A stretch of 64,000 nucleotides of DNA, from contig JAGFMI010000006.1 of NCBI GenBank assembly GCA_021030905.1, positions 372,001 to 436,000 of the forward strand, given 5' to 3'. This document shows positions 34,608 through 45,280 of this stretch, piece after piece (the stretch's first letter is position 1; every line of letters begins with the position of its first letter). The stretch comes from Pyrenula massariospora. Lineage: Eukaryota > Ascomycota > Eurotiomycetes > Pyrenulales > Pyrenulaceae. A model generated the notes under the pieces. It saw only the letters and a list, made by a program, of their open reading frames with translations, made no database searches and was not told the origin of the DNA. The position numbers and the translations under genes were made by a program.

Positions 34608-37491
34608 TCATCGTATCAATCGGCCATCCCTGGCAATCGTTTCATATCGAATTTTATCACCGTACTTGGCCGCTTCGCCAGCCTCTAGCCAAGGCGTGAG
34701 GTTTTTGCACTGACTGACGTCAAATAATTTGAGGTTACGGCAACCTTCTGCCACGACTTCAACGCCAGTCCCTGTCACCCTCACGCATCCACGCACCGAG
34801 AGCTCACGTAGGCCCGAAAGGTGCATGCCAATACGCTGCAAGGAAGGGTCGGAAACAGCTGAACCGCAAAAGGAAAGGTTAAGATACGTCAGTGACGGGC
34901 AACCGAGGGCCAAGACTTCCGTCGAAGTGTCAGAAAGCGCGCAGCAAAAGGACTACAAATAATACGCGTCAGCTCACAGCAGATGCATCAGAAAAATCGT
35001 TGAGACGTACCAGATCCAGCTCCTGCAATCCTTTCGCTGCATTAGTCAAATAGATGATAGCATTATCAGTCAAGTATGTACAGTCCGCCAGGCATAGTTT
35101 CCGTAAACGTGTGAATTGCGTGTTGCCCCAGTACTGGAAGCCTGTGTCTGTAATTGTAGTACAGCGGGTGAGGTCAACCTGCTCCACACGAGCTGCAGCA
35201 TGGCAGGCGATATGATGCATTGATCGATCAGTTACATGCTTGCAATAAGACAGGGTCAATCGTTTTAGCGATGGGCAGCCAAATACCGTTCCAGGAGCTG
35301 GTTGCTGCGAATTGTTTTGAGAATGGTTTCGATGATGGACTGAGGGTTTGTTGTGGTTTTGTTGAGGAAGAAGATTGGGAACAACCCAACCGACGATTCT
35401 CGCAAGCAAAGTATCACTCACTTTCCGACAATTGCTGAGATCTATCTCCTCAAGGCCCCTGGCTTTGTTTGACATATCCAAGATAGCAGGTGCCGTCACA
35501 TCCCAGACGCTTTTCATTTTCCACGACTTGACATTAGCTCCACATACGGTTGCAAGAGTATTGAATCCTTCATCAGTAATGTGAAAACAGTTGCTAATAT
35601 CGATCCTCTCTGGTCGAGTACCAACAAAAGGACATATCACTTTCGCCAAAGCCTGATCAGTCACTTTGCTGTTATACGGCGTTAAGTTGAGGTTATGAAA
35701 TAAGGTCGGATCTTTCATAAGCAGATCTGACCACTGGAGACAAACGCTGCGGGCCATCAAAGCTTCATGTAGATCCAGGTATGCAAAGACTCTTGCGAGC
35801 ACGTTCTTGGGGAGCTGGCCTTTATTGCGTTTGTCACCATGTCGCCGAGAAAGGATGTCTCGGTGGGCTTTAGCAAGACTCTCTGCTTGCATAGACAGTT
35901 GAGGGGTTACAGAAGCGGGCGATGGCGTTTGAGATCGAGAATTCGGCGGGGAAGCGCTCTTCTTTCGATGCTCCTCTGGGCTCTCGTCTGGAGGGATGGG
36001 AGCCAATGAGCCTCTTCTCGATCTAGAGCGAATGTTATCGAGACCTGGATTCAAAAACGGATCAGGGTCTGACGGCCGGATAGATACAGAGGTTTCCTCG
36101 CTGTTCACGGGCTTTTGTGGGCTCGCAAAATCCATGTCGCTGAAAGTCACCCTGGGTGCCGTTTTGCGCGGAGTCTTTGGAGCACGCTCATTGATCACTA
36201 ATTCGTCAATAGCTGGTGTAGATTCGACGACATCAGTCATGATAACATCATTATCTGATGCAGACTGAAGTCGTCGTCTGGCGGTATCCTCAATCTGTTG
36301 CTTCATATCGATCGGACACTTTTCCCAAAACTCGTTCAGAACTTCACCAGTGATAATAAGACATTCAACCGAGGAGACAGAGCGCACAGTAGCAGTACGC
36401 CTAGGGGCCAATGACAAGCTGACAACTTCGCCAAAATACTGGCCTTGCTTCAGCCGAGCCTTGACTGTTGGCGGCCCGATCTTGCCCATCCGTTGCATTT
36501 CCCAGTTTTTATGCCGAGGGTCGTAATGCTCATCTAAGACCTCCACCTCACCACGAACAATAAAGTATATTTCCCTTCCTCTTGAGTCCTGTTTGATAAT
36601 ATCCACAAACGGCGGGAAAGATTTTGGCTGGGCATTCAGACCCAAGAAATGCAACATGTCTGTAGGCAAATTGGAGAATAGTGGGAGCTCCTTTAGCAAA
36701 GATCGCACATTTACAAGACCGCTAGCAAGTGCGCTCGACGTGGATAGATCATTAACTCCTGGACTTGGAGATTTTCTTTTCTTAATGCCGTTGACGACAG
36801 ATTGATTTTTGCTTGCATGGCTCGCATGTTCCGCATCTTCCAAGAGTTTGTCTCGTGTTCTTTTTGAGCCCCTCCTAGGAGGCAAGACTGACTGAGGAAT
36901 AGACGGCTGGGAGGCGCGCTTTTTTCTTTCCAGGATCGCAAGTCTTTCCTTCGCTTCCTCACGGATCGCCTGTTCGACCTTAGGATATGAAGGCAAAATC
37001 TGGCGGAGATCCTCTTTTGTTAAGACGACAAGTAGGCATTTGGTTTGTGCCACCACAGTTGCTGTTCGCGGTCTATCCATCAGTATACCAATCTCACCGA
37101 AGAAAGCTCCGGGCTTAAGCTCTGCATATGTGCTCTCGCCATCTCGTGAAGTAACAGCGACTGCGCCTCTGACTACCCAGTACATAGCTTTTGCGTCATC
37201 GCCTTCCGTGAGGATATAATCATTTGGCGCGTTCATTTGAGGGCGTAAATGATTGCCTACATCCGCAAGAAATGAGGCTGGCGTTGACTGAAAGAGTGGG
37301 AACGATCGGATGCGTTCGACAAGATCTAAGGGCATGCCCTGCAATTGTGAGGCAGCGAGAGGAGATGGGCGGACTGGCCGAGCAGGATTGCTTTCGGAAT
37401 CAAAGTTCCTGATGAGTGATATGGCGTCTGGAACAGGCGACGCCACTCTGCTGGCAAACGGCGAAGTATTTCGTCCATGGTGCCGTCTCAT
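34608..37491 (-). CDS. Two cyclic-nucleotide-binding modules fused to F-box and leucine-rich repeats
   Basis: Two exons: 37491-35011 and 34952-34608, with a 58-nt intron joining QELDL to SFCCALSD; 941 residues. Domain order: disordered N-terminus; cNMP module 1 (about 64-170) with phosphate-binding cassette FFGEIGILMDRPRTATV (Glu133, Arg142); basic linker; cNMP module 2 (about 268-390) with YFGEVVSLSLAPRRTATV (Glu355, Arg365); Ser/Pro-rich linker; F-box (about 558-600, LPKNVLARVFAYLDLHEALMA..VCLQWSDLL); then AMN1/GRR1-like leucine-rich repeats to the end (ISNCFHITDEGFNTLA, LSYCKHVTDRSM, LADCTYLTDNAI). Both cassettes keep the Glu and Arg that hold the cyclic phosphate in PKA regulatory subunits. 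An F-box plus LRR is the plan of an SCF substrate adaptor. A cAMP-tuned ubiquitin ligase adaptor is thus a plausible inference; I recall no characterised example. Confidence 0.88.
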
Positions 37492-39149
37492 GGTCGCCCC
37501 CTCTTGTTGTGGACAGTATCTATGAAATCCAAGATGTCTAGCTTCTTCCCATGCTCAAGATTGCCGTCGCAAAGATTCCGGGCCTTAGATCAAGTATAGT
37601 CAAATTTTATAGCCAACAAAGATCCTGCTATCCATTGGTCGCGCATATGCCGTTTCCAATCTCGACTGCAGGCCAACAGTAAACGCGATCCACGTGATGC
37701 AGGATATGGGGTGCGCTTGACCGATATAAAAGTTTTAGGCGCGAGATCAGAGTGAAACACGATATTTTCGTGCACGCTTGGAAGATCCAGGAGCTGTCGC
37801 AGGCGGGAAGGCTGAGATCTTCGATTTCCACTGGGGTTGGTCACACTGGCCGCGCTGAACGGTGGGGGCTGGAGGGGGAGCGGTCGAGAAAGAATGTACC
37901 GGTGTAAAATGCAGCGAAGATAGTCCAACAGATACAATGGTCGAAAAGATACGAGGCTCTGAAAGCGGCGCAGGTGAATAGGTCAATTCGATGAGGATGT
38001 CAATTCGTCTAGTTAGTGTCGGCGAGGCGGATGATGGCGTGGGTGGAGGTGCGAATGTATCTTGCGCACGTTCCATGCCATATGTTCGCCTGTTAAGACC
38101 TGCATGACGCTGCGGGCCTTTCCCGCCCTGCTAAAGAAAGGACTCCACCTCCACGCAGAATGTTGGAATACAAGACACTGCAAGGCCACCGACGGGCCAA
38201 TAACGCCTTCTCCGGCTTGATCTTGTCCATGCTTGATTCAAAGAGATCTGAGAACCGGCCGCCTAACGCTTGCACGTGGGCATGAGTTGAAGCAGGGCTC
38301 TATCTGGGTTCTCCTCACCAAACTTGCTTCTAGCGCCCTTCGAGAACCTTGGTCAATGCTGTCGGTCGTTTCATCCCGGCCACATTATTTGCACTCTGGT
38401 CGTCAAGCCACCCCCACCCACAGCCCTCCAGCATCCTAAAAGCGCATAAAACCAGCCCCTGAAGCAACGCAGAGTACTTCAACCCATCATTATCTACCCG
38501 GAGGCGGGCTGATCTTCGCGGCCGCAACACCGCAGAGCTTATGGCGGCCCCCAAGCCAATTACAGAGCAGTGTTTCTTGGGTTTTTGAACCAGAGCCGGA
38601 GTCATACTCTAAACCCATATGTGTGTTTGTAAAGACATGGTGACCAGAATGTGCTTTTGCTTGCCCGTTCTTATGCCGGAAACCTGTAGTCTACGCTGCT
38701 GAGCGAAGTCAGGGCGGCATCTCATCTATATTCTCCACCTAATGAACCCCTTGACTACAAATTGTGCAGCATTTCATTCAAGCCTTTTAAGACTATCCGA
38801 TCTTCCTACTCTCTGACGTGGATCGACAACAATTTGTGGTCACGTAAATTCATGCCAAGTACCTTCACGCAGAGTTGGACGCTGCGTTGTCCGAATGAGG
38901 CCCTTTGCTCCTCAGAGCCATCATCCGACCACCCTGTAAGGTGGTCTGACAAGCCTTCTTATTTTGTGACGCCCTCTATAATATTCGGCTTTAATCAGCA
39001 CCCTCTGTCGTACTCGGAAACTGCTAGTTCGTAGGGTCAGTGGACGACGAATACGTTTCCTGGTGGTCGAATGCTCGCTTGGTTGGCTCCACGTCCTGTG
39101 ACGTAAAGCTGTTCATATATAGCCCTGCAAATTCGAAAATGCGACATGG
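37492..39149. other. Long intergenic region, no confident gene
   Basis: About 1.66 kb. Minus-strand ORFs at 37747-38076 (109 codons, Pro/Ser-rich start) and 38330-38605 have real ATGs, but no motif or family pattern was found and neighbouring frames are as open. I leave them unassigned. The left part must hold the promoter of the cNMP/F-box/LRR gene. Confidence 0.45.
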
Positions 39150-39746
39150 CTATTCTTCTTTTTCTCTATTTGTCACCCAATTAATATACCCCGGCGGTCT
39201 TCCTCGAGCCCACGCAATCCCATCTTGCGCCAAGCCATACGCCAAAGAACCTTTGATGCCCAACTTTATCATCCTTGAAGCTGTAAATATATCTCTGGTT
39301 TTCACCAAGCTCCAGAGACCGCTGACCGTGCCACCTGCAACAAGAGTACTTGCAACATCTCTTGTTCCGCCTCGTACCTGATCGACCATGTCTTCAATGC
39401 CAAGGAAGAGTACTGCCGACCCAGCAATTACAAAGCCCATCTTCACACCGGCCTTGACTCCTCCAATAATGGCGTGGTAGTTCTTTGTCTTGTGGTATAG
39501 ATACCATCCGGTCGTGGACGTTGGGAGCCGATGAGCATTCTCGGCTCGATATCGGTATGCAGCCATTGGAGCACCATGAGCCACTCCGAGGCCAAAGCCT
39601 GTCACAAAAGACAATGCGCCTATTGCCGGAAGTCGCAGCAAAGATGGAAGAGAGAGGCGCTGTGCTTCAGCAGCGTGAGAAGTCGCTGGTGTGGGAGTAG
39701 GGTCGATGATGGGTGCGGTCTCGATTTCCGGGGGGGACTGCGCCAT
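39150..39746 (-). CDS. Small multi-pass membrane protein, Tim17/Tim22/Tim23-like
   Basis: A single-exon 198-residue protein. After a Pro/Thr-rich N-terminus come three to four hydrophobic Gly/Ala-rich segments: LPAIGALSFVTGFGLGVAHG, IIGGVKAGVKMGFVIAGSAVLFLGI, STLVAGGTVSGLWSL and IKGSLAYGLAQDGIAWA. GG/GxxxG spacing and the charged residues between segments (RGGTRDVAS) resemble the Tim17 family, including the complex I assembly factor TIMMDC1. It is thus probably in the mitochondrial inner membrane, either in import or assembly; this is inference. It is divergent from the ubiquitin-fold-like gene across 318 bp. Confidence 0.65.
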   Translation of the reverse strand: MAQSPPEIETAPIIDPTPTPATSHAAEAQRLSLPSLLRLPAIGALSFVTGFGLGVAHGAPMAAYRYRAENAHRLPTSTTGWYLYHKTKNYHAIIGGVKAGVKMGFVIAGSAVLFLGIEDMVDQVRGGTRDVASTLVAGGTVSGLWSLVKTRDIFTASRMIKLGIKGSLAYGLAQDGIAWARGRPPGYINWVTNREKEE

Positions 39747-40064
39747 ATCTCAATGGTATGCCGACAGCAACTGGAATTGAACCGTCAAGTCATTGGTAGC
39801 TCAAGCTCCAGCAGGATATACATCCTTTGGCGCCAAAAAACAAATCGTCTGAACGTGAGGTATCGTTTATTGACTCTTTGTTCAGGCTTCATCACTGACA
39901 TTTTCGAAGGCCTGGTCAGTCGCGCTATTGACAAGCTTTGACCACCACGCACGGTCCCCGCAGCTTCGTCGCGTCACCCCGCAGTCTTGTGTTGGAATTT
40001 TGTTTCCCTTAGAGGGTACAAAGATTCAATCCGCGCTTGAAGCAAGGCTTTGCACATCAATAAT
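39747..40064. promoter_or_regulatory. Bidirectional promoter region
   Basis: 318 bp between the divergent starts of the Tim17-like gene and the ubiquitin-fold-like gene. No specific operator was recognised. Confidence 0.45.
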
Positions 40065-40685
40065 ATGGTAAGATCTCCATCGAGCTCCTTGATTAATGCG
40101 AATGTATTTCATGCCATCGGCTTCCTGTCGAACACATCCTCGCATTCTGATTGACCACTCTTCCAGACCACCAACACCCCGGATCCCAACCATATTTCTC
40201 TTCACTTCCGTCATACTCGCTTTAGCGTCCTCCTTTCTGTCTCACCGACCGAAAAATTGACTCCAACGATCAAACATCAACTCCTCGTCGCTCTGGCTGC
40301 CCGCAATGTCACAACCCTTCCGAATAACTCTACACCGATTCCCCAACCACCAAGTGATCCTCAATCAAAATCCGCTACGGAGACATATGATAGCATTGAG
40401 CTCGGTGTCCTCAGGGACAGGAAGGATCCAAGTCAGGGATGGCTACCACTAATGATTGTCGAGCAAGAAATTGTTAATGCAAAGACTGGGAAGAAGGGGA
40501 AGGTAGGAGGCGCCGGGAGTGTCCTAAATGAGACACCACTAGGCGCCGGCCTGCGGGATGGAGACTCCATCGCGTTTAGGATAAAAGAGAGTGGTAGTGA
40601 CGAGCTCGAAGATGGGATAGAGGCATTCGATGTACAATTGCCTTCGCAGGAAGAAGAAGACGCGGACGACGCCATGGAAACATAA
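40065..40685 (+). CDS. Ubiquitin-fold-like hypothetical protein with isolated start codon
   Basis: The open frame starting near 40167 has no ATG of its own. The best model uses an exon whose coding part is only ATG at 40065-40067, followed by a GTAAGA..TTCCAG intron (40068-40166), then exon 40167-40685; this gives 173 residues. The joint reads M-TTNTPDPNHISLHFRHTRF. A beta-hairpin (ISLHFRHTRFSVLLSVSPTEKL), a helix (TIKHQLLVALAAR) and a final strand after LRDGDSIAFRI recall a beta-grasp ubiquitin fold, with an inserted loop in the middle and an acidic tail. I do not recognise the family. The role is unknown. Confidence 0.65.
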
Positions 40686-40905
40686 GTGGGTTTTAAATGA
40701 GGTTTTCGTGACTGGGCGGCTTTAGCAAGGCGTCGTGGGTCCATCCGGCATGTTTTCAAGACCAGTCCTATCTTCAACAGCTAAGCTCAGGAGAAAAAAC
40801 ATGGTCTGGATATCTTCTTCCGCGTTGAAGCTGTCGAGGCGGTTGCTGACCCTGAACAGGGCTGGTGCTCTTTGAGAAGACTGGATCAAACTAACCCCTC
40901 AACTC

Positions 40906-41367
40906 CTACCCATCCACCTTCTTTACCACCCTCCCTTCTTCCCTCTCCTTCACTCCCCTCGGCAACCTTGCTAGCACAACTCTACACCTCTCACACTCCC
41001 CCGCACCCCACCTCTCCCTCACCCTACACCCCTCCCAATGCCTATTCTCCGCGTCCCTCTCCCCATCCACCTCCACACACAACCCTCCACCCCAATACCC
41101 CGGCGCCGTGACCTGATCATACAGCTCCCTCCACCCCCTCTCATGGTCCGCCGGCGGGATGTGCTGTTTATGGCCGATATGCACCATCGGCTCGAGGCAG
41201 AGCGTGCAGTTGTGTGATGGGGAGGGAAGGGGCGCATTGGAGTCGTTGTGGGCAGGAGGCTGAGATGGCCAACCGAGGAAGGAGCGCGGGATGCTGCGGT
41301 GCGTGCGGCAGGGGAAGCATGCCCAGGTGCTTGTCGATGGGGCGTGACCGGAGAGGGTGTGGGACAT
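40906..41367 (-). CDS. Cys/His-rich hypothetical protein
   Basis: A 153-residue single-exon protein, not recognised. It has paired Cys and His (WACFPCRTHR, then CTLCLEPMVHIGHKQHIPP) and a later CxxC (GECERC), which suggests zinc binding. The central part EPMVHIGHKQHIPPADHERG looks like a conserved block. It converges on the ubiquitin-fold-like gene with 220 bp between stops. Confidence rests on composition and a good ATG; there is no homology I can name. Confidence 0.5.
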   Translation of the reverse strand: MSHTLSGHAPSTSTWACFPCRTHRSIPRSFLGWPSQPPAHNDSNAPLPSPSHNCTLCLEPMVHIGHKQHIPPADHERGWRELYDQVTAPGYWGGGLCVEVDGERDAENRHWEGCRVRERWGAGECERCRVVLARLPRGVKEREEGRVVKKVDG

Positions 41368-42174
41368 TTGGGATTAGGTTTCGTATTGTTTAGCTTTAGA
41401 TGGGATGGGGAGGTGGTGGCAAGGGTGTTAGTAGGTCATGCGTTTCACGTACGGTAGAGAACGCTCGACTATTTGAGGTCTAAGATCAAAATTCTCTAAA
41501 CCTTGCTGGTCAGTAGAAAGGTCGATTCTCGTGTTCAGCTTGAAAGGCGGGAGATCTCAATGTTCCTCTCTATCTTGTGGCAGTGATTAAGTGAGTCAAC
41601 GACCTTGTGAGGAAGGGCCCACGAATGGATGGGGGCGAAGTAGTTAATCACCTGTAGAACTACGACGGATTTCATGTCCCCTTTCCATTCGTTGGGACTT
41701 TTTCGGTTAGATTTCTCAAGTGGCGCGAGATAGAGGCTACTGCTCACTTATGATCTATATAACATGCCCTCTAAATCAGAGGTCTACGGTGATTTGGTGA
41801 CGAGAAAGGCCGTTCAAAATGTTCAACTTCCAGGTCGTCCTTATCCAGGGCTTGAGTAGTCGGTGGGAAGCTCTATTGGCTCATGCTAAGCGTCTCTATT
41901 AATGATGCTTGTCCAACAATAAACCAGACACGAAAAGTGTATCCAAAAGTTCTAGGTCCGTATGTTGCGGATACACATTCATTCTGGAGAAGAGTATACA
42001 AGTCAAGTCTGGGACTTCAATTTTGCCAAGGCTTCTTGGGTAAGGCTTTGCGTTTCATTCGTTATCGTGAAAAGACAAGTTCCCCTTTATCAGAGGCCTT
42101 GACTATAATAAAGCTCTATGCTCACTTAATAACTAAGCGTGCTTGCGCCAAATCCCTGCTCAATTTGCTAAACG
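41368..42174. other. Intergenic region
   Basis: Promoter of the Cys/His-rich gene at the left and 3' flank of the ferroportin gene at the right. ORFs of 70-103 codons inside show no features. Confidence 0.45.
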
Positions 42175-43806
42175 TCAAATCTCCTCCAGCATGAGACCTT
42201 CATTCTCCTCTGCAGATTCTTCAGGATGTTGACCGGCTCGCTTCTTATCATTGTGTCTCAAACAGCGGTTGAGATGCGTCAGATGCCCACGTTCTCGCCT
42301 CACAAACGCAGCAAATGACATTCCAGCACAAACCGTGGCTCCGAGACTGAGTGACGCAGGGTATCTGAACTGTTCCGGTCGATGCCAGATGAGCGTGCTG
42401 GCGAATGCCAGCATCTCGAAGAGATTTTGTAGCGCTGCTTCGCTAGTTGAGAACGTGCCTCGGTAAGGTGCGGCCACAAGATCTTGGACAAGGAGCTGGA
42501 CGGAGAGATCGAAAGACCAGAGACCAACGCGAGAGAGGATGACGCCAGCGATAAGCGGAGCTGCCGACAATGGTTTTGATACTTGGTATGAGAGGGACAA
42601 ATTCCAGAATAGCGATACTCCAGCTAACAGAGCCGTTATTTGCCAGTTCACGCTCCACAGCCCTGTCCGAATAGGTCCGATCCAAGATATCAAGCGAGGT
42701 CCAAGCCATGTTGCACTGATCTCGAAGATTATGCTGGTTGAGCGGAGGAAACCCAGCGAGCTTGAAGTGTAGCCGGAAAGGAGCAGGTAGGTCGACATTT
42801 GCGAGTTGAAAGACAACACGGTCAGGTAGAGCAGTGACAAGGCAAGAGATGGCAGGAATGCAGGCGAAGTGAAGTATACCTTGACTGACTTTGGGATTCG
42901 TAAGAAAGTACGTTTCTGCCTTCGGGATTGAGCATCGCCTGGTGTGATGGAGGGGGAAGCTTCTATGCGAGGCTGCTGAAGTCGGCTTGACGAGTTGTAG
43001 ACCTGAAGCATCCGTCAGCACCAAAGCCCAGATGCTACTAACGTAGATATCCTAAAGTCTCAGACCTTCTGGATCGTAACCATTTCAATTCCGACGGAGA
43101 TGACGTTAACTCCCAGAGTGGCCAGGAGGGAAATCCGAGTAGACCATCCATCTACCAAAGCTATTACTAACGGACCAGACAGCTTACATATCAAATCGAT
43201 GCGACGCATCTGAGCGTTGAGGTCTAGAGTGGATAGTCAGCACGGATGATCAATAGATCGTAGTTTACTAGCATCGCACCACGAAGCACCTCGCTGCTCT
43301 GGCCGGCAAGAACGATCACCCAGTCCTTCTCCACAGAAACGAGATTCATGATAGAGTTAAGTTTCTCAACGCATGCAAGGATGCTTAAAGCCCCAAGCGC
43401 TAATAGTCCAGATATAGAAGTGATGGAGAGCTGGCCATCGCGACTCTGAATGTATAAAAACAGACCGCATGATAGCGCAACAGCTACTCGCTGTCCCACT
43501 ATAGTAGGATAGAATGTCAATAGGGTCCAAGACTGTAGTAGGTTTCAACACACAGATAGACAGGCGAACTACTCCAAGCCGTCCCTTAGAATCAATCTGT
43601 AGACCGACTGCGGAGGATAGTAACATGGCAGAGGCAGCACGGCATATCGCGTAAACAGAAACAGGGAGTAAGCTCCCGGGAAAAGCATGGGCTAGGAAAA
43701 GCACTGCACCAAATTCAAAAAGGCGGGAATTGAAGGTTGAAAGGAAGTGTGAGACGTAGAGGTACGACTTCTGGATAGGAGGTTCTGGCAAATGCGGTTC
43801 TGCCAT
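42175..43806 (-). CDS. Ferroportin-type iron exporter (SLC40 family)
   Basis: Four exons: 43806-43554, 43498-43280, 43223-43066 and 43002-42175, total 485 residues. The start is MAEPHLPEPP; the upstream frame lacks ATG. About ten to twelve membrane segments can be traced (YVSHFLSTFNSRLFEFGAVLFLAHAF, VAVALSCGLFLYI, WVIVLAGQ, SLLYLTVLSFNSQMSTYLLLSGY, ITALLAGVSLFWNLSL, AAPLIAGVILSRVGLWSFDL). The block LNAQMRRIDLICKLSGPLVIA after the first half, GLWSFDLSVQLLVQD and YTSSSLGFLRS are hallmarks of ferroportins. Ferroportin moves Fe2+ out of the cytosol in animals; in fungi the membrane (plasma or vacuolar) and the direction are less clear. The exon 2/3 joint relies on a GTGCGA donor, chosen because it alone preserves this block. 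Confidence 0.85.
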
Positions 43807-44244
43807 CTCATGCAATGATGTCACTTTATCTTGAAGCAGGCGATTGCCTCTTACGAATGGGCTAACATTGATGAATTACCGAAAACAGGTCATAGTGATG
43901 AAGTTTGCCATTGATGGTCACGTGGAGAGACTGGGGAACTCGATGTGGACCCATTCGAAGTTGAGTCTTAACTGCCAAGCATACAGAAGGCGCTACTTCG
44001 CCAAGAGAGATGGAAAGACCCTCGCCTCAAAGGGCTGGCGATTAGGGTCGGACAGACCATAGACGAAGCATTAATGCTAGCCAGATCTTGCTTTTCATGT
44101 CAAAAACAAATGGATCAAAGGAGAATTTCATTGTTTATCATTACTGGGTATCTATTTTAGTCGAGCCTGCCGATGCTATTCAATTTTCTCCCCTGACCCA
44201 TCTGCCTTCTAACCGTCTCATTGCTATGAATGCCAACTATTTTA
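43807..44244. other. Intergenic region upstream of the ferroportin gene
   Basis: 438 bp, promoter side of the ferroportin gene and 3' flank of the Ala-rich gene. Nothing specific is visible. Confidence 0.5.
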
Positions 44245-45280
44245 CTAGGCGCAGCCCAGATTGGTGACAGTGTTATTGGCCAAATCTGCAGCCGAATCAT
44301 CCATCAGCATAGCACCCTCTGGGACAGCGGGAGCTGCCGAATCCGCTGGCAAGAGCTGGATCACATCCTGTGCGTCAGCGGGAGCCGGAGCGGCTGCATC
44401 CGTTGCAACTGCTCCAGCTGCAGCAGCGGCGGCGGGATCAGCAACGACAACACCGGAAGCAGCCGCGGCACCCGCGATATCAGATGCAGCCGCAGTACCA
44501 GCCGCCACGACGTAGCCTGTAGCAGCGGCAGCGCCGGACGCGTCAGTAGCTGCTGCAGCACCAGCAGCGTCCGTAGCGGCCGCCGCACCGCAATCTGCTT
44601 GATTGTTGATGGTCGTTGTCGCTGCATCAGTCACTGTGCGCTATCAGCAAAGACACTTAGATATTATCGAGTCGATTCAACATACTAACGCAGGTGACGG
44701 TCGAGTTGGAACCATTATCAGCCAATAGCTGCTGTTGAGCATACCGCTTGTTTCCGTTCGAGGCATCGATGATGACCTGAACAATCTGAATAACGATATT
44801 CTATATCATTTGTTAGTCAAGATTCCAAACCATGTCGAGAATAAGTTACCTACCTTATTCTTGTGCTTGTTCTTCATGTCATTCTTCCTCTTCTTGTTCT
44901 TCTTCTTGTTGTTCCCTTTATTCTTGATAACAATTTGGGTGACTTTCTGTACGATCTTGACTTCCTCAACGCCCTGCGCCGAAGCTTGCACGATATCGAC
45001 CACTTTGATTTCTTGCTTCTCTTGGATCACAACATTGTTGTTGTTGTTCTTGTTGTTTTTCTTATTGCTCTTGTCTTTATTTCGAGCTTCAATGGCACCG
45101 AACTGGTAGGGAAGGTTTTGCGGTAAAGCGTTTCTAGCAGCAAGAGCACGTTCCAAGTTGCCAGGGGCTAAAAGTATTTAGCAGCCGATTGGCTTTTTTT
45201 TATGGGAGTCACTCACCAGCTTGGACCAGCCCAGTGGCTGTCAGGCCGAGCAAGACGGACGGCAAGAGAGAGAATCGCAT
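44245..45280 (-). CDS. Secreted Ala-rich protein with Asn/Lys-rich N-terminal half
   Basis: Four exons: 45280-45217, 45167-44854, 44800-44690 and 44640-44245, total 294 residues. The signal peptide is MRFSLLPSVLLGLTATGLVQA. The first half is extremely basic, with alternating Lys/Asn and Lys-Lys-Asn runs around two amphipathic beta-like segments (VVIQEKQEIKVVDIVQAS, KIVQKVTQIVIKNK). The second half is Ala/Asp-rich with near-repeats of DAAGAAAA and AASG, ending in an acidic part. The two isolated cysteines (VTC, ADCG) and a last LGCA are the only possible disulfides. I do not recognise a family; a wall-associated or effector-like protein is conceivable. The exon 3/4 joint could use either of two AGs; I chose the one that keeps frame. 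Confidence 0.65.

Noticed and set aside
37747-38605. Minus-strand ORFs of 109 and 91 codons
   Set aside because: No motif, no splice partner, and competing open frames of like length; left unassigned.
44230-44688. Plus-strand Ser/Cys-rich ORF
   Set aside because: Antisense to the Ala-rich exon of the secreted protein; composition is just the reverse complement of Ala codons.
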